A program made the position numbers and the translations under genes. A stretch of 64,000 nt of DNA from an uncultured Paracoccaceae bacterium. GTDB taxonomy: Bacteria; Pseudomonadota; Alphaproteobacteria; Rhodobacterales; Rhodobacteraceae. The stretch lies in contig CANLQO010000001.1 in the NCBI GenBank assembly GCA_947493335.1, positions 806,001 to 870,000 on the forward strand, in the 5' to 3' direction. The notes under the pieces are model-generated. The model saw nothing but the letters and a program-made list of their open reading frames with translations, did not search any database and was not told the DNA's origin. The first letter of the stretch is position 1; every line of letters begins with the position of its first letter. Below are positions 26,204-35,696 of the stretch, one piece after another.

Positions 26204-27676
26204 ATGAATATGGCGTCGAATGCGGTTCAGCTTGGGCTGGGTGCACTGGCTGCGGCAGCGGTTGGGGTGGCTGTGATATTGCTTGTCCCCGGGCCAGAGA
26301 GGGCAACCGAAGAGCCCCCGGTGACCGGAACGCCCGACGCGACAGCTATCGTCGAAACCCCAGCCACCGTCGCAACAGAGACGGCAGATGTGAACACTGC
26401 CGAGACGGTTGAGGGAGAGGGTATTGAAACGGCTGAGGTGGAAGCCACCGAGACGGTTGGGGATGTCACACCTGAGCAAGAGGCCCCATCAGCGACGGTG
26501 CCAAGTATTCTGCATCTTGTGATGTCGCCGGACGGTTTTGGCACCGTTTCGGGCAAGGGTGATCCCGCGCAAGTGATTGAAGTGCTTGTGGCTGGTGAGC
26601 CGGTTGACCGGGTCGAGACTGACAACAGCGGGAACTTTGCTTCTGTTTTGGCGCTGGATCCTTCGCCGCAGCCCCGCAGGCTGACGCTTTTGGCTGATCC
26701 CGATGGTGCCCGCATTCCGTCGGAAGGGCAGTTCTTTGTGCAGCCGATTATGGCGGCGGTGGCCGAAGTGCCCGAGGTTGAAGCGGAAGACACACCTTTG
26801 GTAGTAGGCGCGGTGACCCCGGTGGATGACGCGCCCTCGCCCGAGGAGACGCCTGACGACGGCGAAGGGCCAATTGAAGTCACTGACGCGGGCGACACGA
26901 CGGCATCCGCTGAAATTTCTGAGATTGCCGAAGCGTCCGCAGCTGCGGCCGAAGCGGAAACATCAGAAGTCGCGGCGGAAAGCAGCGCCGTTCTGGATAT
27001 TCCCGTTCCGATGCCGTTGGACCTGGTTGAGGCAGATGCGCCCTCCGCAGATGTCCAGTCGGATGGTGCCGTTGAGGTCGCCGAAGCCGCTGAAGATGTG
27101 ACGACAGAACCGGTAGCGACCCCTGAAACCCCGACTATTATTGTTGCAGACAACGACGGTGTGCGGGTCTTGCAAGACAACCGCGCGCCCGAGGTGATGT
27201 CGGCCATCGCGCTTGACACAATTACATATGATCCCACTGGTGAGGTCATTTTGGCCGGCCGTGCCGCGGGCGAAGGTTTTGTGCGGGTCTATGTCGACAA
27301 TCGTCCGGTCACCACATCTCGGATCACTGACGGCGGTTGGCAGACCGACCTGCCAGAGGTTGATACCGGGGTCTACACCCTGCGGATCGACGAAGTTGAT
27401 GCGGAAGGTACGGTGGTGTCACGCATCGAGACTCCGTTTAAGCGTGAAGAGCCTGATGCGGTCGCTGCGGTGATGGCGGAAGACACACAAAAAGAAGGGT
27501 TTGACGTGGCGGTGCGTACGGTGCAACCCGGTGCGACCCTTTGGGCCATAGCCCGCGAGGAGATGGGCGAGGGGATCATGTATGTGGCCGTTTACGAGGC
27601 CAACAAGGACCTGATCAAAGACCCCGATCTGATCTTTCCCGGACAGGTATTTCGCATTCCGCAGGCGGACCAATAG
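26204..27676 (+). CDS. LysM peptidoglycan-binding protein with acidic linker
   Basis: A 490-residue envelope protein. An N-terminal membrane helix or uncleaved signal (LGALAAAAVGVAVILLV) is followed by a long low-complexity region very rich in Ala, Glu, Thr, Val and Pro, in which two Ig-like segments can be seen (SPDGFGTVSGKGDP near 110; YDPTGEVILAGRAAGEGFVRVYVDN near 345). The C-terminus is a LysM domain (VQPGATLWAIAREEMG ... DLIFPGQVFRIP), which binds peptidoglycan. Proteins of this form are common in Rhodobacteraceae. The start at 26204 (MNMASN) lies just after CGGGGCA; an upstream frame is open but without a ribosome site. The Atm1 gene follows after 60 bases. Confidence 0.88.
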   Translation: MNMASNAVQLGLGALAAAAVGVAVILLVPGPERATEEPPVTGTPDATAIVETPATVATETADVNTAETVEGEGIETAEVEATETVGDVTPEQEAPSATVPSILHLVMSPDGFGTVSGKGDPAQVIEVLVAGEPVDRVETDNSGNFASVLALDPSPQPRRLTLLADPDGARIPSEGQFFVQPIMAAVAEVPEVEAEDTPLVVGAVTPVDDAPSPEETPDDGEGPIEVTDAGDTTASAEISEIAEASAAAAEAETSEVAAESSAVLDIPVPMPLDLVEADAPSADVQSDGAVEVAEAAEDVTTEPVATPETPTIIVADNDGVRVLQDNRAPEVMSAIALDTITYDPTGEVILAGRAAGEGFVRVYVDNRPVTTSRITDGGWQTDLPEVDTGVYTLRIDEVDAEGTVVSRIETPFKREEPDAVAAVMAEDTQKEGFDVAVRTVQPGATLWAIAREEMGEGIMYVAVYEANKDLIKDPDLIFPGQVFRIPQADQ

Positions 27677-27736
27677 CTTGGGGGTGGTTCTTGGGTGCGG
27701 GGCACACTACCTAATGCCTCCTGACCGGAGACATTC

Positions 27737-29560
27737 ATGCGCCGCCTGACCAAGACCAACGCCAATATCAACAACACCGCTCGCATTCAGGGCTGGACAG
27801 TCTTGCGACGGGTGGCGCCCTATTTGTGGCCTGCTGATCAGGCCTGGGTGAAACGGCGGGTTGTTGCGGCGCTGATTGTTCTGCTGTTGTCAAAGGTGAT
27901 CGCAGTGACAACGCCGATCCTCTACAAACAGGCGGTTGATGCGCTGGCACCAGAGGGTGCAGACGCGGCCACGTTTCTGGCCCTAGGCGCGGTTGGTCTG
28001 ACGCTGGCCTACGGCATGGCGCGGCTGATGACGGTAGGCTTTCAACAGTTGCGCGACGTGATTTTTACCAAGGTCGGTCAGCGGGCGCTGCGCACACTGG
28101 CGCGGGAAACGTTCACGCATATTCACCGCCTGTCGATGCGCTATCACATCACCCGCAAAACCGGCGGGCTGAGCCGCGTGATCGAGCGGGGGGTGAAAGG
28201 CGTCGATTTCCTGCTGCGGTTCCTGCTTTTCAGCATGGGTCCGCTGGTGCTGGAACTTTTGATGATCTCGGTCATCCTCTTCTTTCTGTTTGACGTCTGG
28301 TATCTGGCAGTCGTCGTCGCCACCATTGCGCTTTATGTCTGGTTTACCTTCAAAGTAACCGAGTGGCGGGTGAAGATCCGCAAAGAGATGAACGATCAGG
28401 ACACCGACGCCAATCAAAAGGCGATCGATAGTCTGCTGAACTTTGAGACGGTCAAGTATTTCGGTGCGGAAAAGTGGGAAGCCGACCGCTATGATCGCGC
28501 GATGGAGGCCTATGAGGGCGCGGCGATCCGCACGAATTATTCGCTCGCGTTCCTGAATTTCGGGCAATCTGTGTTGATTACGGGCGGGCTGGTCGCAGTC
28601 ATGGTGATGGCGGCCCTGGGTGTGCAGCGGGGGGATTTGACGGTCGGCGATTTCGTCATGGTCAATGCCTACATGATCCAGATCACCATGCCGCTGAATT
28701 TTCTGGGCACCGTCTATCGCGAGATCAGGCAGGCGTTAATTGATATGGGCGATATGTTCGATTTGTTAGAGCAACCGCCCGAGGTGCAAGACAAACAGGG
28801 CGCCAAGGTTCTAAAAGTACAAGGCGGTGCGGTGCGGCTGAACGATGTCGTCTTTGGCTATGACCCCGAGCGCCCGATCCTGAAAGGCATCGACATCTCA
28901 GTCGCCCCCGGCGAAACGGTGGCCATTGTCGGGTCGTCGGGTTCTGGCAAATCAACGATCGGGCGGCTGCTTTTCCGCTTCTATGATGTTGGGGCTGGCT
29001 CCTTGACGGTTGACGGGCAGGACGTGCGCGAGGTGACGCAGGAAAGCTTGCACGCGCAGATCGGCGTGGTGCCGCAGGACACGGTACTGTTTAACGACAC
29101 GGTGCACTACAACATCGCCTATGGGCGTCCCGGTGCAACAGAAGGCGAGATCCGCGAGGCTGCCCGTGCTGCGAAGATCCATGATTTCATCATGTCATTG
29201 CCCGATGGCTATGACACGACCGTGGGCGAGCGGGGCCTGAAGCTTTCTGGCGGCGAAAAACAGCGGGTCGGAATTGCCCGGACCTTGCTGAAGAACCCAC
29301 CAATCCTGCTTTTGGATGAAGCGACGAGTGCGCTGGACACCGAGACAGAGATGGAAATTCAGGCAGAGCTGAAAGCCATGGGCGAGGGGCGCACGGTGAT
29401 CACGATTGCACACCGGCTGTCGACGATCGCAGACGCCGACCGGATTGTTGTGCTTGAGGATGGCGTGATCGTCGAGCAGGGCAGACATGACGCGCTGTTG
29501 GCGCAAGACGGGCGTTACGCCCATCTGTGGAACCGACAGTCGGAAGAAGAAGCTATTTGA
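27737..29560 (+). CDS. Atm1-type ABC exporter, permease and ATPase
   Basis: A half-transporter of 607 residues that works as a homodimer in the inner membrane. The family exports glutathione-linked or sulfur-containing compounds and supports Fe-S and metal homeostasis. The membrane domain (residues about 30-320, six helices) has the Atm1 block TRKTGGLSRVIERGVKG; the ATPase has Walker A GSSGSGKST (about 397-405), LSGGEKQRVGIARTLLKNP, Walker B ILLLDEATSALD and the H-loop AHRLSTI. Start ATG is preceded by CCGGAGACATTC. It is followed by a hairpin and the convergent DUF1328 gene. Confidence 0.93.
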   Translation: MRRLTKTNANINNTARIQGWTVLRRVAPYLWPADQAWVKRRVVAALIVLLLSKVIAVTTPILYKQAVDALAPEGADAATFLALGAVGLTLAYGMARLMTVGFQQLRDVIFTKVGQRALRTLARETFTHIHRLSMRYHITRKTGGLSRVIERGVKGVDFLLRFLLFSMGPLVLELLMISVILFFLFDVWYLAVVVATIALYVWFTFKVTEWRVKIRKEMNDQDTDANQKAIDSLLNFETVKYFGAEKWEADRYDRAMEAYEGAAIRTNYSLAFLNFGQSVLITGGLVAVMVMAALGVQRGDLTVGDFVMVNAYMIQITMPLNFLGTVYREIRQALIDMGDMFDLLEQPPEVQDKQGAKVLKVQGGAVRLNDVVFGYDPERPILKGIDISVAPGETVAIVGSSGSGKSTIGRLLFRFYDVGAGSLTVDGQDVREVTQESLHAQIGVVPQDTVLFNDTVHYNIAYGRPGATEGEIREAARAAKIHDFIMSLPDGYDTTVGERGLKLSGGEKQRVGIARTLLKNPPILLLDEATSALDTETEMEIQAELKAMGEGRTVITIAHRLSTIADADRIVVLEDGVIVEQGRHDALLAQDGRYAHLWNRQSEEEAI

Positions 29561-29573
29561 ATTCTGGGTCTAT

Positions 29574-29601
29574 CGGGCCGCCACTTCGACAGGGCGGCCC
29601 G
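29574..29601. terminator. Hairpin between Atm1 and DUF1328 genes
   Basis: A perfect 9-bp stem (CGGGCCGCC / GGCGGCCCG) with a 10-base loop lies between two convergent genes. There is no T-tract, so it may only be an mRNA 3' end hairpin. Confidence 0.5.
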
Positions 29602-29627
29602 ACATCAGGTTGAGGTGCCGTGTTGTG

Positions 29628-29792
29628 TCAGATTTTGCGCATCGCGCGTCCGATGATCGACAGCACGAAAAGCACCAGGAATACGAAGAACAGTATCTGC
29701 GCGATCCCTGCTGATGCAGATGCGATCCCGCCGAATCCGACGACGCCAGCGACGAGCGCGATGACAAGGAACGTTGCAGCCCAATAGAGCAT
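29628..29792 (-). CDS. DUF1328 small membrane protein
   Basis: This 54-residue protein has two helices ([21 protein letters not shown] and [19 protein letters not shown]) and the basic end RAMRKI, the exact layout of the YtjA/DUF1328 family. Function is unknown; such genes are often stress-induced. The start MLYW is preceded by GAAAAGGAGAAAC, an excellent ribosome site; the ORF start farther upstream is not used. Confidence 0.9.
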   Translation of the reverse strand: MLYWAATFLVIALVAGVVGFGGIASASAGIAQILFFVFLVLFVLSIIGRAMRKI

Positions 29793-29939
29793 TATGTTTC
29801 TCCTTTTCTGTCTTGGCTTTATTGCCTCGTGCGAGACGATATGGGGCAAAAATCGCAGTTTTCCAGTTAAAACCTTGAAATTTTTTCAACTGAACTATCT
29901 TGGGGGTCGTTGTCACCATTCATGAAAGGAGATCGAAAC

Positions 29940-30239
29940 ATGGCTTCGACGACCGCAAAAAATGGTAAAGACCACAGCGTCTCTCAGCAGGATTTGTCAG
30001 ACCAGATTGCAACGATCAAAGCGGAGATTGCCGGTTTGACGTCATTGCTGGCAGAGGCGGGCCTTGAGAGAAAAGAGCAGGTCAAAGCAACTGCCCAAGA
30101 GCAGGCAGAACTCGCCGCAGATCAGGCAAGAAAACTGGGAAACGACGCACAGGCATTTGTTACAGCGCGCCCAGGTGCCGCGCTGGGCATCGCCGCCGGT
30201 CTGGGCTTTCTGGTCGGGTTTTTGGGCAGCCGAAAATGA
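29940..30239 (+). CDS. YqjD/ElaB-like (DUF883) inner-membrane anchored protein
   Basis: The 99-residue protein has a polar, coiled-coil-like N-terminal half (LSDQIATIKAEIAGLTSLLAEAG) and a C-terminal helix with the GxxxG-rich sequence GIAAGLGFLVGFLG, ending in SRK. YqjD and ElaB of E. coli have this design, anchor stationary-phase ribosomes to the membrane and are RpoS-controlled; the same role here is only an inference. GAAAGGAGATCG precedes the start. It overlaps the next gene by 4 bases. Confidence 0.82.
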   Translation: MASTTAKNGKDHSVSQQDLSDQIATIKAEIAGLTSLLAEAGLERKEQVKATAQEQAELAADQARKLGNDAQAFVTARPGAALGIAAGLGFLVGFLGSRK

Positions 30240-30559
30240 TCACCACATACGTGAGCCGTCAGGTCGCGCGCGTGAAAACGCGCGTGATCCACAATGCCAT
30301 GGCGGGACTTTTGTTCGCTATCGGAACGAGCATGCTCGGTGCATCCGCATTGATACTATTGGCGGGCGTTGCGGGCTGGATTGTCACGCTTAGCGTCGTT
30401 GGATGCGCGCTCTGCATCGCCGGATTGGTTTTGCTGTCACATGGCCGCGGGCCAGACACCAACTCTTCACATGCCGCGGCAGATGTAGAAGGTGCGGCAA
30501 TCGTGCAGGCGTTTTTGCAGGGGGTTCAAACTGGTTCAGCGGCGCGCGCGCGTCGCTGA
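30236..30559 (+). CDS. Small two-helix membrane protein, YqjE-like
   Basis: The 107-residue protein has two hydrophobic stretches (AGLLFAIGTSMLGASALILLAGVAG and IVTLSVVGCALCIAGLVLL), a basic start and a polar tail ending ARARR. It is coupled to the YqjD-like gene by an ATGA overlap, matching the yqjD-yqjE pair of enterobacteria. Identity with YqjE is suggested by layout and context, not by a specific motif. It ends 8 bases before the convergent RND gene. Confidence 0.7.
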   Translation: MITTYVSRQVARVKTRVIHNAMAGLLFAIGTSMLGASALILLAGVAGWIVTLSVVGCALCIAGLVLLSHGRGPDTNSSHAAADVEGAAIVQAFLQGVQTGSAARARR

Positions 30560-30567
30560 AACAGTAT

Positions 30568-33500
30568 CTATTCTGCTGCCCGCAAGGGCGTGGCGGCGGG
30601 TGCGGGCGCTTCAAACACCTCGTCAGTCCAGATGAATTCGGGCGCCCGGACCTTCTTGGCCTGCCGCCGCAGCGCCCAGTCTTGAGCGGCACGGCTGGAA
30701 CGGCCCATCGAAAGCCGCGCCAGCAGTCGCGCCATCCATAACAGATATGTTGTGACCCAGACACGAAGTGACAGCATGGCCGGGGTGAAGACCAGTGTCA
30801 GCATTGTCGCAATACCAAGGCCAAAGACCACGGCGGTTGCCAGTTGTTTCCACCACAAAGCCGTCGGGCTATCGATGGAATAGCCACCGCCAAAGAAATC
30901 CAGCGAGAGGCCAAACATCATCGGTGCAAGGCCTGCCATGGTTGTTATGGTGGTCAGCAAGACCGGGCGAATCCGATCCTCTGCCGTGCGGGTAATCGCT
31001 TCTGTGCGCGGCATGTATTGGCTGTATTCCTGATAGGTGTCGATCAGGATGATGTTGTTGTTCACCACGATACCCGCCAACGCAACAATGCCGGTGCCGG
31101 TCATGATAATCGAAAATGCCTGATCCATCACAAGCATGCCGACCAATACGCCAGCGGTCGACAGCACCACAGCCAGAAGAACCAGTACGGAATTATAGAT
31201 GCTGTTGAACTGCGCCAGCAGGATGATGAACATCAGCCCCAGCGCGCCCATGAAGGCAGTGGCGAGGAAGGCACCGGATTCGGCCTGATCCTCTTGATCG
31301 CCGGTCCATTCCCAGGACACAGAGGCGGGAAGTTGCGCCGTCTCAAGCCAAGCGGTCAGCGCGGCAATACGCTCATTTGGATTGAGAACGGCCATTTCCA
31401 GCGTTCCATCAGCCACCTGTGCGGTCAGGTCGCTGTCAGCCTCATACGCAGCGTCTGACATCACGGTAGCCTCACCAGTCTCGGGATCGGTTAGTGTGAC
31501 AAGGTCGGAATCGACCCCCGCCTTGACGTCGAAATAGCGGTTCTGGTCGATGCGGTCTATTTGAGCGAGTTTTTTAACGGGTGTGCGAGTGATGAAATTC
31601 GACATGGGCACAAGCCCGTCAGGTGTGCGCACTTTGATGCTGTCGAGTGTGGAAAGCACGCGGTCATGTTCGGGAAAGCGGGCGCGGATCTCAATCTCTT
31701 CGTCCGAGCTGTCGACGCGCATCGTGTCGAGCAGGATGCCGCGTGTCACAAGCTGGACCATGCCGCCCACGGTGGCAACGTCCGCACCGTAGCGACCGGC
31801 CTTTTCGACATCGACGTCGATCTGCCAGTCGATCCCCGGCAAGGGCAGGGTATCTTCGATCTGGTTGAGGCCGGGGGTCAGATCAAACTGCGCGCGGGCC
31901 ATTTCGGTCGCTGCGACCAGATCGGCGCTGTTGTCGCCTTTCAGGCGCAAATGCACCGGCTTACCTGAGGCAGGGCCACGGGCCTGCGCGAGGATTTCGG
32001 CGCGAACGCCGGGGATCAGGTTCAATTGCTCCTGAATTTCAGCGATGACCAGATCGCCGTCCAAATCGGGACGGTCGGCGCGGTCTTCCCATGGAATCGT
32101 CTCAAACTGGACCTGTCCAATAGTGTCGCGCGGGGCGGTGGCGCCGCCGGTATTGGAATTCAGCCCACCTTCGCCCGCGAATGCAAAGGCGTTGATGACA
32201 CCGGGGTGGGCCAGCACGATCTCTTCGGCCTGCCGCACAAGCGCATCCTTTTCCGGCAGCGACAGGTTGCCGCGCGCTTTGACGTAGACGATGGCCTGTT
32301 CGGGTTCCGATTCCACAAAGAATTCAACGCCGTTATTGTTTTCGCCGAAGTAGGTGAAAATCGTGACGACAAGAAAACCAACCGTGCCGATGGTCACCAA
32401 TGGCATGATGGGGTTGCCGGTCAGGAAATGGATGACCCAGCCAAAGGGCGACCGGCGGTAACCTGCGCGGATTTGGCGGGCACGCCGTTCGATCTTGGCG
32501 GCAGAGACGGTGATCGATGTGAGCACAGCACCCGCAAAGAACATCACCATGCCGGGTAGCGATTGGGACAGCCCGCTGGTTTGCACAGCCTGACCCGAAA
32601 GATAGCCGGGATTCAGCGTCAACATCGCGCCGACAAAGACAACCATCATTGCCAATGGAACCAGAAGGGCGCGGATGACCCATGGGAACATCCGGCGCAA
32701 CCCATCTGAGACGTTGCCAAAGACGCGGCCAAGACGCCCCGTCACACCGCCCATCACAGGCAGATACACCAGCGCGACAACCAAAGAAGCAGACAGCACA
32801 AAGATCAATGTCACCGGCAACATGCCCATAAATTGCCCTGGCACACCGGGCCAGAACAGCATCGGCAGGAAGGCGCAAAGCGTGGTGGCGGTTGACGAGA
32901 TGATTGGCCAGAACATGCGCTTTGCCGCCTCGACATAGGCGTGCATCGGGCCCACGCCGTCACGGATGCGTTTGTCGGCGTATTCGACCACAACGATGGC
33001 ACCATCCACCAACATACCAACCGCAAGGATCAAGCCGAACATCACGATGTTCGAAATCGTGATGCCCATGATCGCAAGAAGCGCGAAGCACAACAGGAAC
33101 GATGTCGGGATGGCAAATCCGACCAAAAGGGCGGGGCGGGTGCCAAGGGCGGCAAGCACCACGATCATCACCAGTGCGATGGCCGTCAAAACAGAGCCTT
33201 CAAGCTGGCTAACCATGGACGCCACGCCGCGGGATTGATCGTTTGACGTGCCAACATCGATGGCTGCTTGCAACTCTGGCGACCATGACGCGCGCTCATC
33301 CTCGACCGTTTGAGCCACGAGCGCGGCGGTGTCGATCAGGTTAAAGCCTTTGCGTTTCACCACCTGCAGCGCGACCGTGTTGACATTGTTAAAGCGCGCC
33401 GTGCCTGCACGATCTTCGAATGTCAGGCGGATGGTGGCCAGATCGCCAAGCGTGACAACGCTATCGCCGTTGCGTTTGACGGGCAGTGCGTAGACGTCCG

Positions 33501-34209
33501 CCGGTTCGTCAAATGACGACGGGATTTTGACGGCAAAGGATCCCTGCGCGCTGTCCACTTCGCCTGCCGCGATCAGCAGGTTGTTGTTGGTCACAACGCC
33601 GATCAACTCCCCTGCGGTGACGTTGTAAGCCTCCAGCTTGAGGGGGTCGATCACGACCTCAAGCATCTCTTCGCGGTCCCCGGCAAGGCCTGCCTCTAAC
33701 ACCGCATCAAGGCTTTCCAGCCGTTCCTGCAGGTCACGTGCCACGCGCAAAAGCGTGCGTTCCGGCACCTGTCCGGTGAGGTTCACGATAACGATGGGGA
33801 ATTCGGAGAAGTTGATTTCGTTGATGGAATATTGGTCGGCGCCATTGGGAAACTTTGATTCTGCGGCATTCATCGCATCGCGAATGTCAGCCAGTACCTT
33901 CGTCTTGTCCCAACCAAATTCGAATTCAAGCGCGACACCGGCATAGTTCTCGGACGCCGTTGCGGTCATGGTTTTCAGGCCGTCAAGGTCGGCCAGTTCC
34001 GTCTCCATCGGCTTGACCAAAAGCGTCTCGCTGTCCTCGGCAGAGATGCCGGGAAAGGGGACAGAGACGAAGATTGCCGGGATTTCAATGTCGGGTTCAC
34101 CCTCTTTCGGTAGGCCAACGTAGGCATAACCCCCCGCCAGCAGCGAGAGGGTAATGAAGGCGAGCACCATACGGGCGCGGGATGCAGCCCAGTCTACAAG
34201 TCCAGTCAT
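30568..34209 (-). CDS. RND efflux transporter permease subunit
   Basis: This is a proton-driven inner-membrane pump of the AcrB/MexF superfamily, 1213 residues long, which is longer than AcrB (1049) because of extra cytoplasmic and C-terminal segments (for example RARQIRAGYRRSPFG near 600 and a C-tail after the last helix). The first helix starts at residue 12; two large periplasmic loops each hold a porter domain. In the fourth helix the proton-relay motif reads GMLVDGAIVVVEYAD, with one Asp where AcrB has two. Helix 10-12 motifs GIVVNNNIILIDTYQEY and RPVLLTTITTMAG are clear. It overlaps the adaptor gene by 4 bases. The substrate is unknown. Confidence 0.93.
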   Translation of the reverse strand: MTGLVDWAASRARMVLAFITLSLLAGGYAYVGLPKEGEPDIEIPAIFVSVPFPGISAEDSETLLVKPMETELADLDGLKTMTATASENYAGVALEFEFGWDKTKVLADIRDAMNAAESKFPNGADQYSINEINFSEFPIVIVNLTGQVPERTLLRVARDLQERLESLDAVLEAGLAGDREEMLEVVIDPLKLEAYNVTAGELIGVVTNNNLLIAAGEVDSAQGSFAVKIPSSFDEPADVYALPVKRNGDSVVTLGDLATIRLTFEDRAGTARFNNVNTVALQVVKRKGFNLIDTAALVAQTVEDERASWSPELQAAIDVGTSNDQSRGVASMVSQLEGSVLTAIALVMIVVLAALGTRPALLVGFAIPTSFLLCFALLAIMGITISNIVMFGLILAVGMLVDGAIVVVEYADKRIRDGVGPMHAYVEAAKRMFWPIISSTATTLCAFLPMLFWPGVPGQFMGMLPVTLIFVLSASLVVALVYLPVMGGVTGRLGRVFGNVSDGLRRMFPWVIRALLVPLAMMVVFVGAMLTLNPGYLSGQAVQTSGLSQSLPGMVMFFAGAVLTSITVSAAKIERRARQIRAGYRRSPFGWVIHFLTGNPIMPLVTIGTVGFLVVTIFTYFGENNNGVEFFVESEPEQAIVYVKARGNLSLPEKDALVRQAEEIVLAHPGVINAFAFAGEGGLNSNTGGATAPRDTIGQVQFETIPWEDRADRPDLDGDLVIAEIQEQLNLIPGVRAEILAQARGPASGKPVHLRLKGDNSADLVAATEMARAQFDLTPGLNQIEDTLPLPGIDWQIDVDVEKAGRYGADVATVGGMVQLVTRGILLDTMRVDSSDEEIEIRARFPEHDRVLSTLDSIKVRTPDGLVPMSNFITRTPVKKLAQIDRIDQNRYFDVKAGVDSDLVTLTDPETGEATVMSDAAYEADSDLTAQVADGTLEMAVLNPNERIAALTAWLETAQLPASVSWEWTGDQEDQAESGAFLATAFMGALGLMFIILLAQFNSIYNSVLVLLAVVLSTAGVLVGMLVMDQAFSIIMTGTGIVALAGIVVNNNIILIDTYQEYSQYMPRTEAITRTAEDRIRPVLLTTITTMAGLAPMMFGLSLDFFGGGYSIDSPTALWWKQLATAVVFGLGIATMLTLVFTPAMLSLRVWVTTYLLWMARLLARLSMGRSSRAAQDWALRRQAKKVRAPEFIWTDEVFEAPAPAATPLRAAE

Positions 34210-35456
34210 CCGCTTGCCTCTTTGAAGGTAGGTTCGACAACGACGCCATCGACGACAAATTCCTGACCGACGGTGATGATGTTGACCTGATCCGGCAGGT
34301 CCGCGACCCAGGCCCCTTCGGCGGTGTCACGGATCATGGTCACCGGCATGAAAAGGGTTGCCTTGTCATCGGCAAAGGTGCGCACGCCCAGCAGCCCGTC
34401 ATCGTTCAATGTCAGTGCGCTTTGCGGGATCAGATGTGCGGTCCGTCCATCGGCGGCCACAATGATTTCGACCGTTTGTCCATCGCGGACAGACAGGTCT
34501 GGGTTGGGCACTTCAATTTCAACGCGGAACGTGCGGGTCGTGTCATCCGCAGAGCGTGACAAGAAGGTGACGCGACCGTTGACCGTTGCACCATTGTTGA
34601 TCCGGGCTTGCGCAGTTGCACCAACTTCGACCTTGTTGACATTCGCCTCGGGTACGAAGCCGACAAGCTTAATGGGATCGAGCTGAATGATCGTGGCGCA
34701 AGGTGTGCCACGTTGCATCAGCGCGCCAAGCTCTGCTGTATCAGTTTCAAGCAGGCCAGCGAACGGTGCGGTGATTGTCAGCCGCTCGATCTCTCGCTCG
34801 GCGACGGCCACGGCCGCCTCAGCTGCCTGAATGCCCGCCTGCGCCGAGGCAAGCGAGGAATTGGCACGCTGAATACCTGCTGTTGCGGCTTCCGCCACCG
34901 CTTCTGCGCTGACAAGACGGGTTTCGGAGGCAAAGCCATCTTCACTCAATTTACGGGCGGCGTTGACATTGATTTCGGCCTCACGGACGCGGGCATTCGC
35001 CTCCGCCAGAGCCGCCTGCGCCTCTGGGACGCGGCCCTGAGCTTCGGTCAGGCGCGCCCTCGCTTCGGCGAGTGATGCCTGACGCGTGCCGGGATCAAGT
35101 TGGCATAACCGGTCGCCGGTGTTGACGTAGGCCCCTTTGCGCAGAGGCTCCGAAATAACCTGTCCAGAAGTCTCCGCAGCGACCGTGACTTGGCGCGCCG
35201 CCTCTGTCCGCCCGCGCAGCACCACGGCGCTTTCGATTGTCCGGGCCTGCGATGCGATGGCAACGACGCGGACGATGTCGTTGTCAGGCATTGTTTCAGC
35301 CACTTCGCTGGTTGCCGCAGACTCGACCGGCGATTGGGGGGCGTCGTCCGCCAAAGGCGTTTCACTGGCGAATTGCATCAGGCGTTCACGCTCGAACACC
35401 AGAAAGTATAAGCCGACAGAAACCAGAAGGGCGGTGATTATGGACACCAATCGCAT
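34206..35456 (-). CDS. RND efflux periplasmic adaptor subunit
   Basis: A 416-residue membrane fusion protein joining the RND pump to an outer membrane channel. One N-terminal helix (IITALLVSVGLYFLVF) is followed by the lipoyl/barrel half (VAAETSGQVISEPLRKGAYVNTGD), a long Ala/Glu-rich coiled-coil hairpin (about residues 125-235, with an insert SEDGFASETRLVSAEAV), then the second lipoyl half (ITAPFAGLLE) and beta-barrel domain. It is the first gene of the pair, and a palindrome lies 98 bases upstream of its start. An outer membrane channel gene is not adjacent. Confidence 0.93.
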   Translation of the reverse strand: MRLVSIITALLVSVGLYFLVFERERLMQFASETPLADDAPQSPVESAATSEVAETMPDNDIVRVVAIASQARTIESAVVLRGRTEAARQVTVAAETSGQVISEPLRKGAYVNTGDRLCQLDPGTRQASLAEARARLTEAQGRVPEAQAALAEANARVREAEINVNAARKLSEDGFASETRLVSAEAVAEAATAGIQRANSSLASAQAGIQAAEAAVAVAEREIERLTITAPFAGLLETDTAELGALMQRGTPCATIIQLDPIKLVGFVPEANVNKVEVGATAQARINNGATVNGRVTFLSRSADDTTRTFRVEIEVPNPDLSVRDGQTVEIIVAADGRTAHLIPQSALTLNDDGLLGVRTFADDKATLFMPVTMIRDTAEGAWVADLPDQVNIITVGQEFVVDGVVVEPTFKEASG

Positions 35457-35554
35457 GATATCGCCTTTTCAGACCTGCGGCATGCCTCATGCACGCCGAA
35501 CGTATGTTATCTTTTCTACGCCCAGAGATCGTTTCAGATCACCCGAAATCCAAG

Positions 35555-35577
35555 CTAAACTGTTCAGTTCAGTTTAG
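35555..35577. promoter_or_regulatory. Candidate TetR-type operator upstream of the RND genes
   Basis: The arms CTAAACTG (35555-35562) and CAGTTTAG (35570-35577) are perfect inverted repeats with a 7-base centre TTCAGTT that itself repeats part of an arm. The size and symmetry suit a TetR-family repressor site. It lies between the divergent adaptor and YfgM-like genes, nearer the middle of the 240-bp gap. No regulator gene is beside it. Confidence 0.6.
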
Positions 35578-35696
35578 ATCGCTTGTGTGGGTTCTGCAAG
35601 AGGGCGTTGCGGGCCGGGCTTGGCATTCCAATATGCTTCGCGATATGTAACGCGAAATCGCATGACAGCGCAGCCGCGCAGCACAAGGATGAGCCC

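Noticed and set aside
26227-27249. 340-codon minus-strand Ser/Thr/Ala-rich frame
   Set aside because: It is the antisense of the low-complexity linker of the LysM protein.
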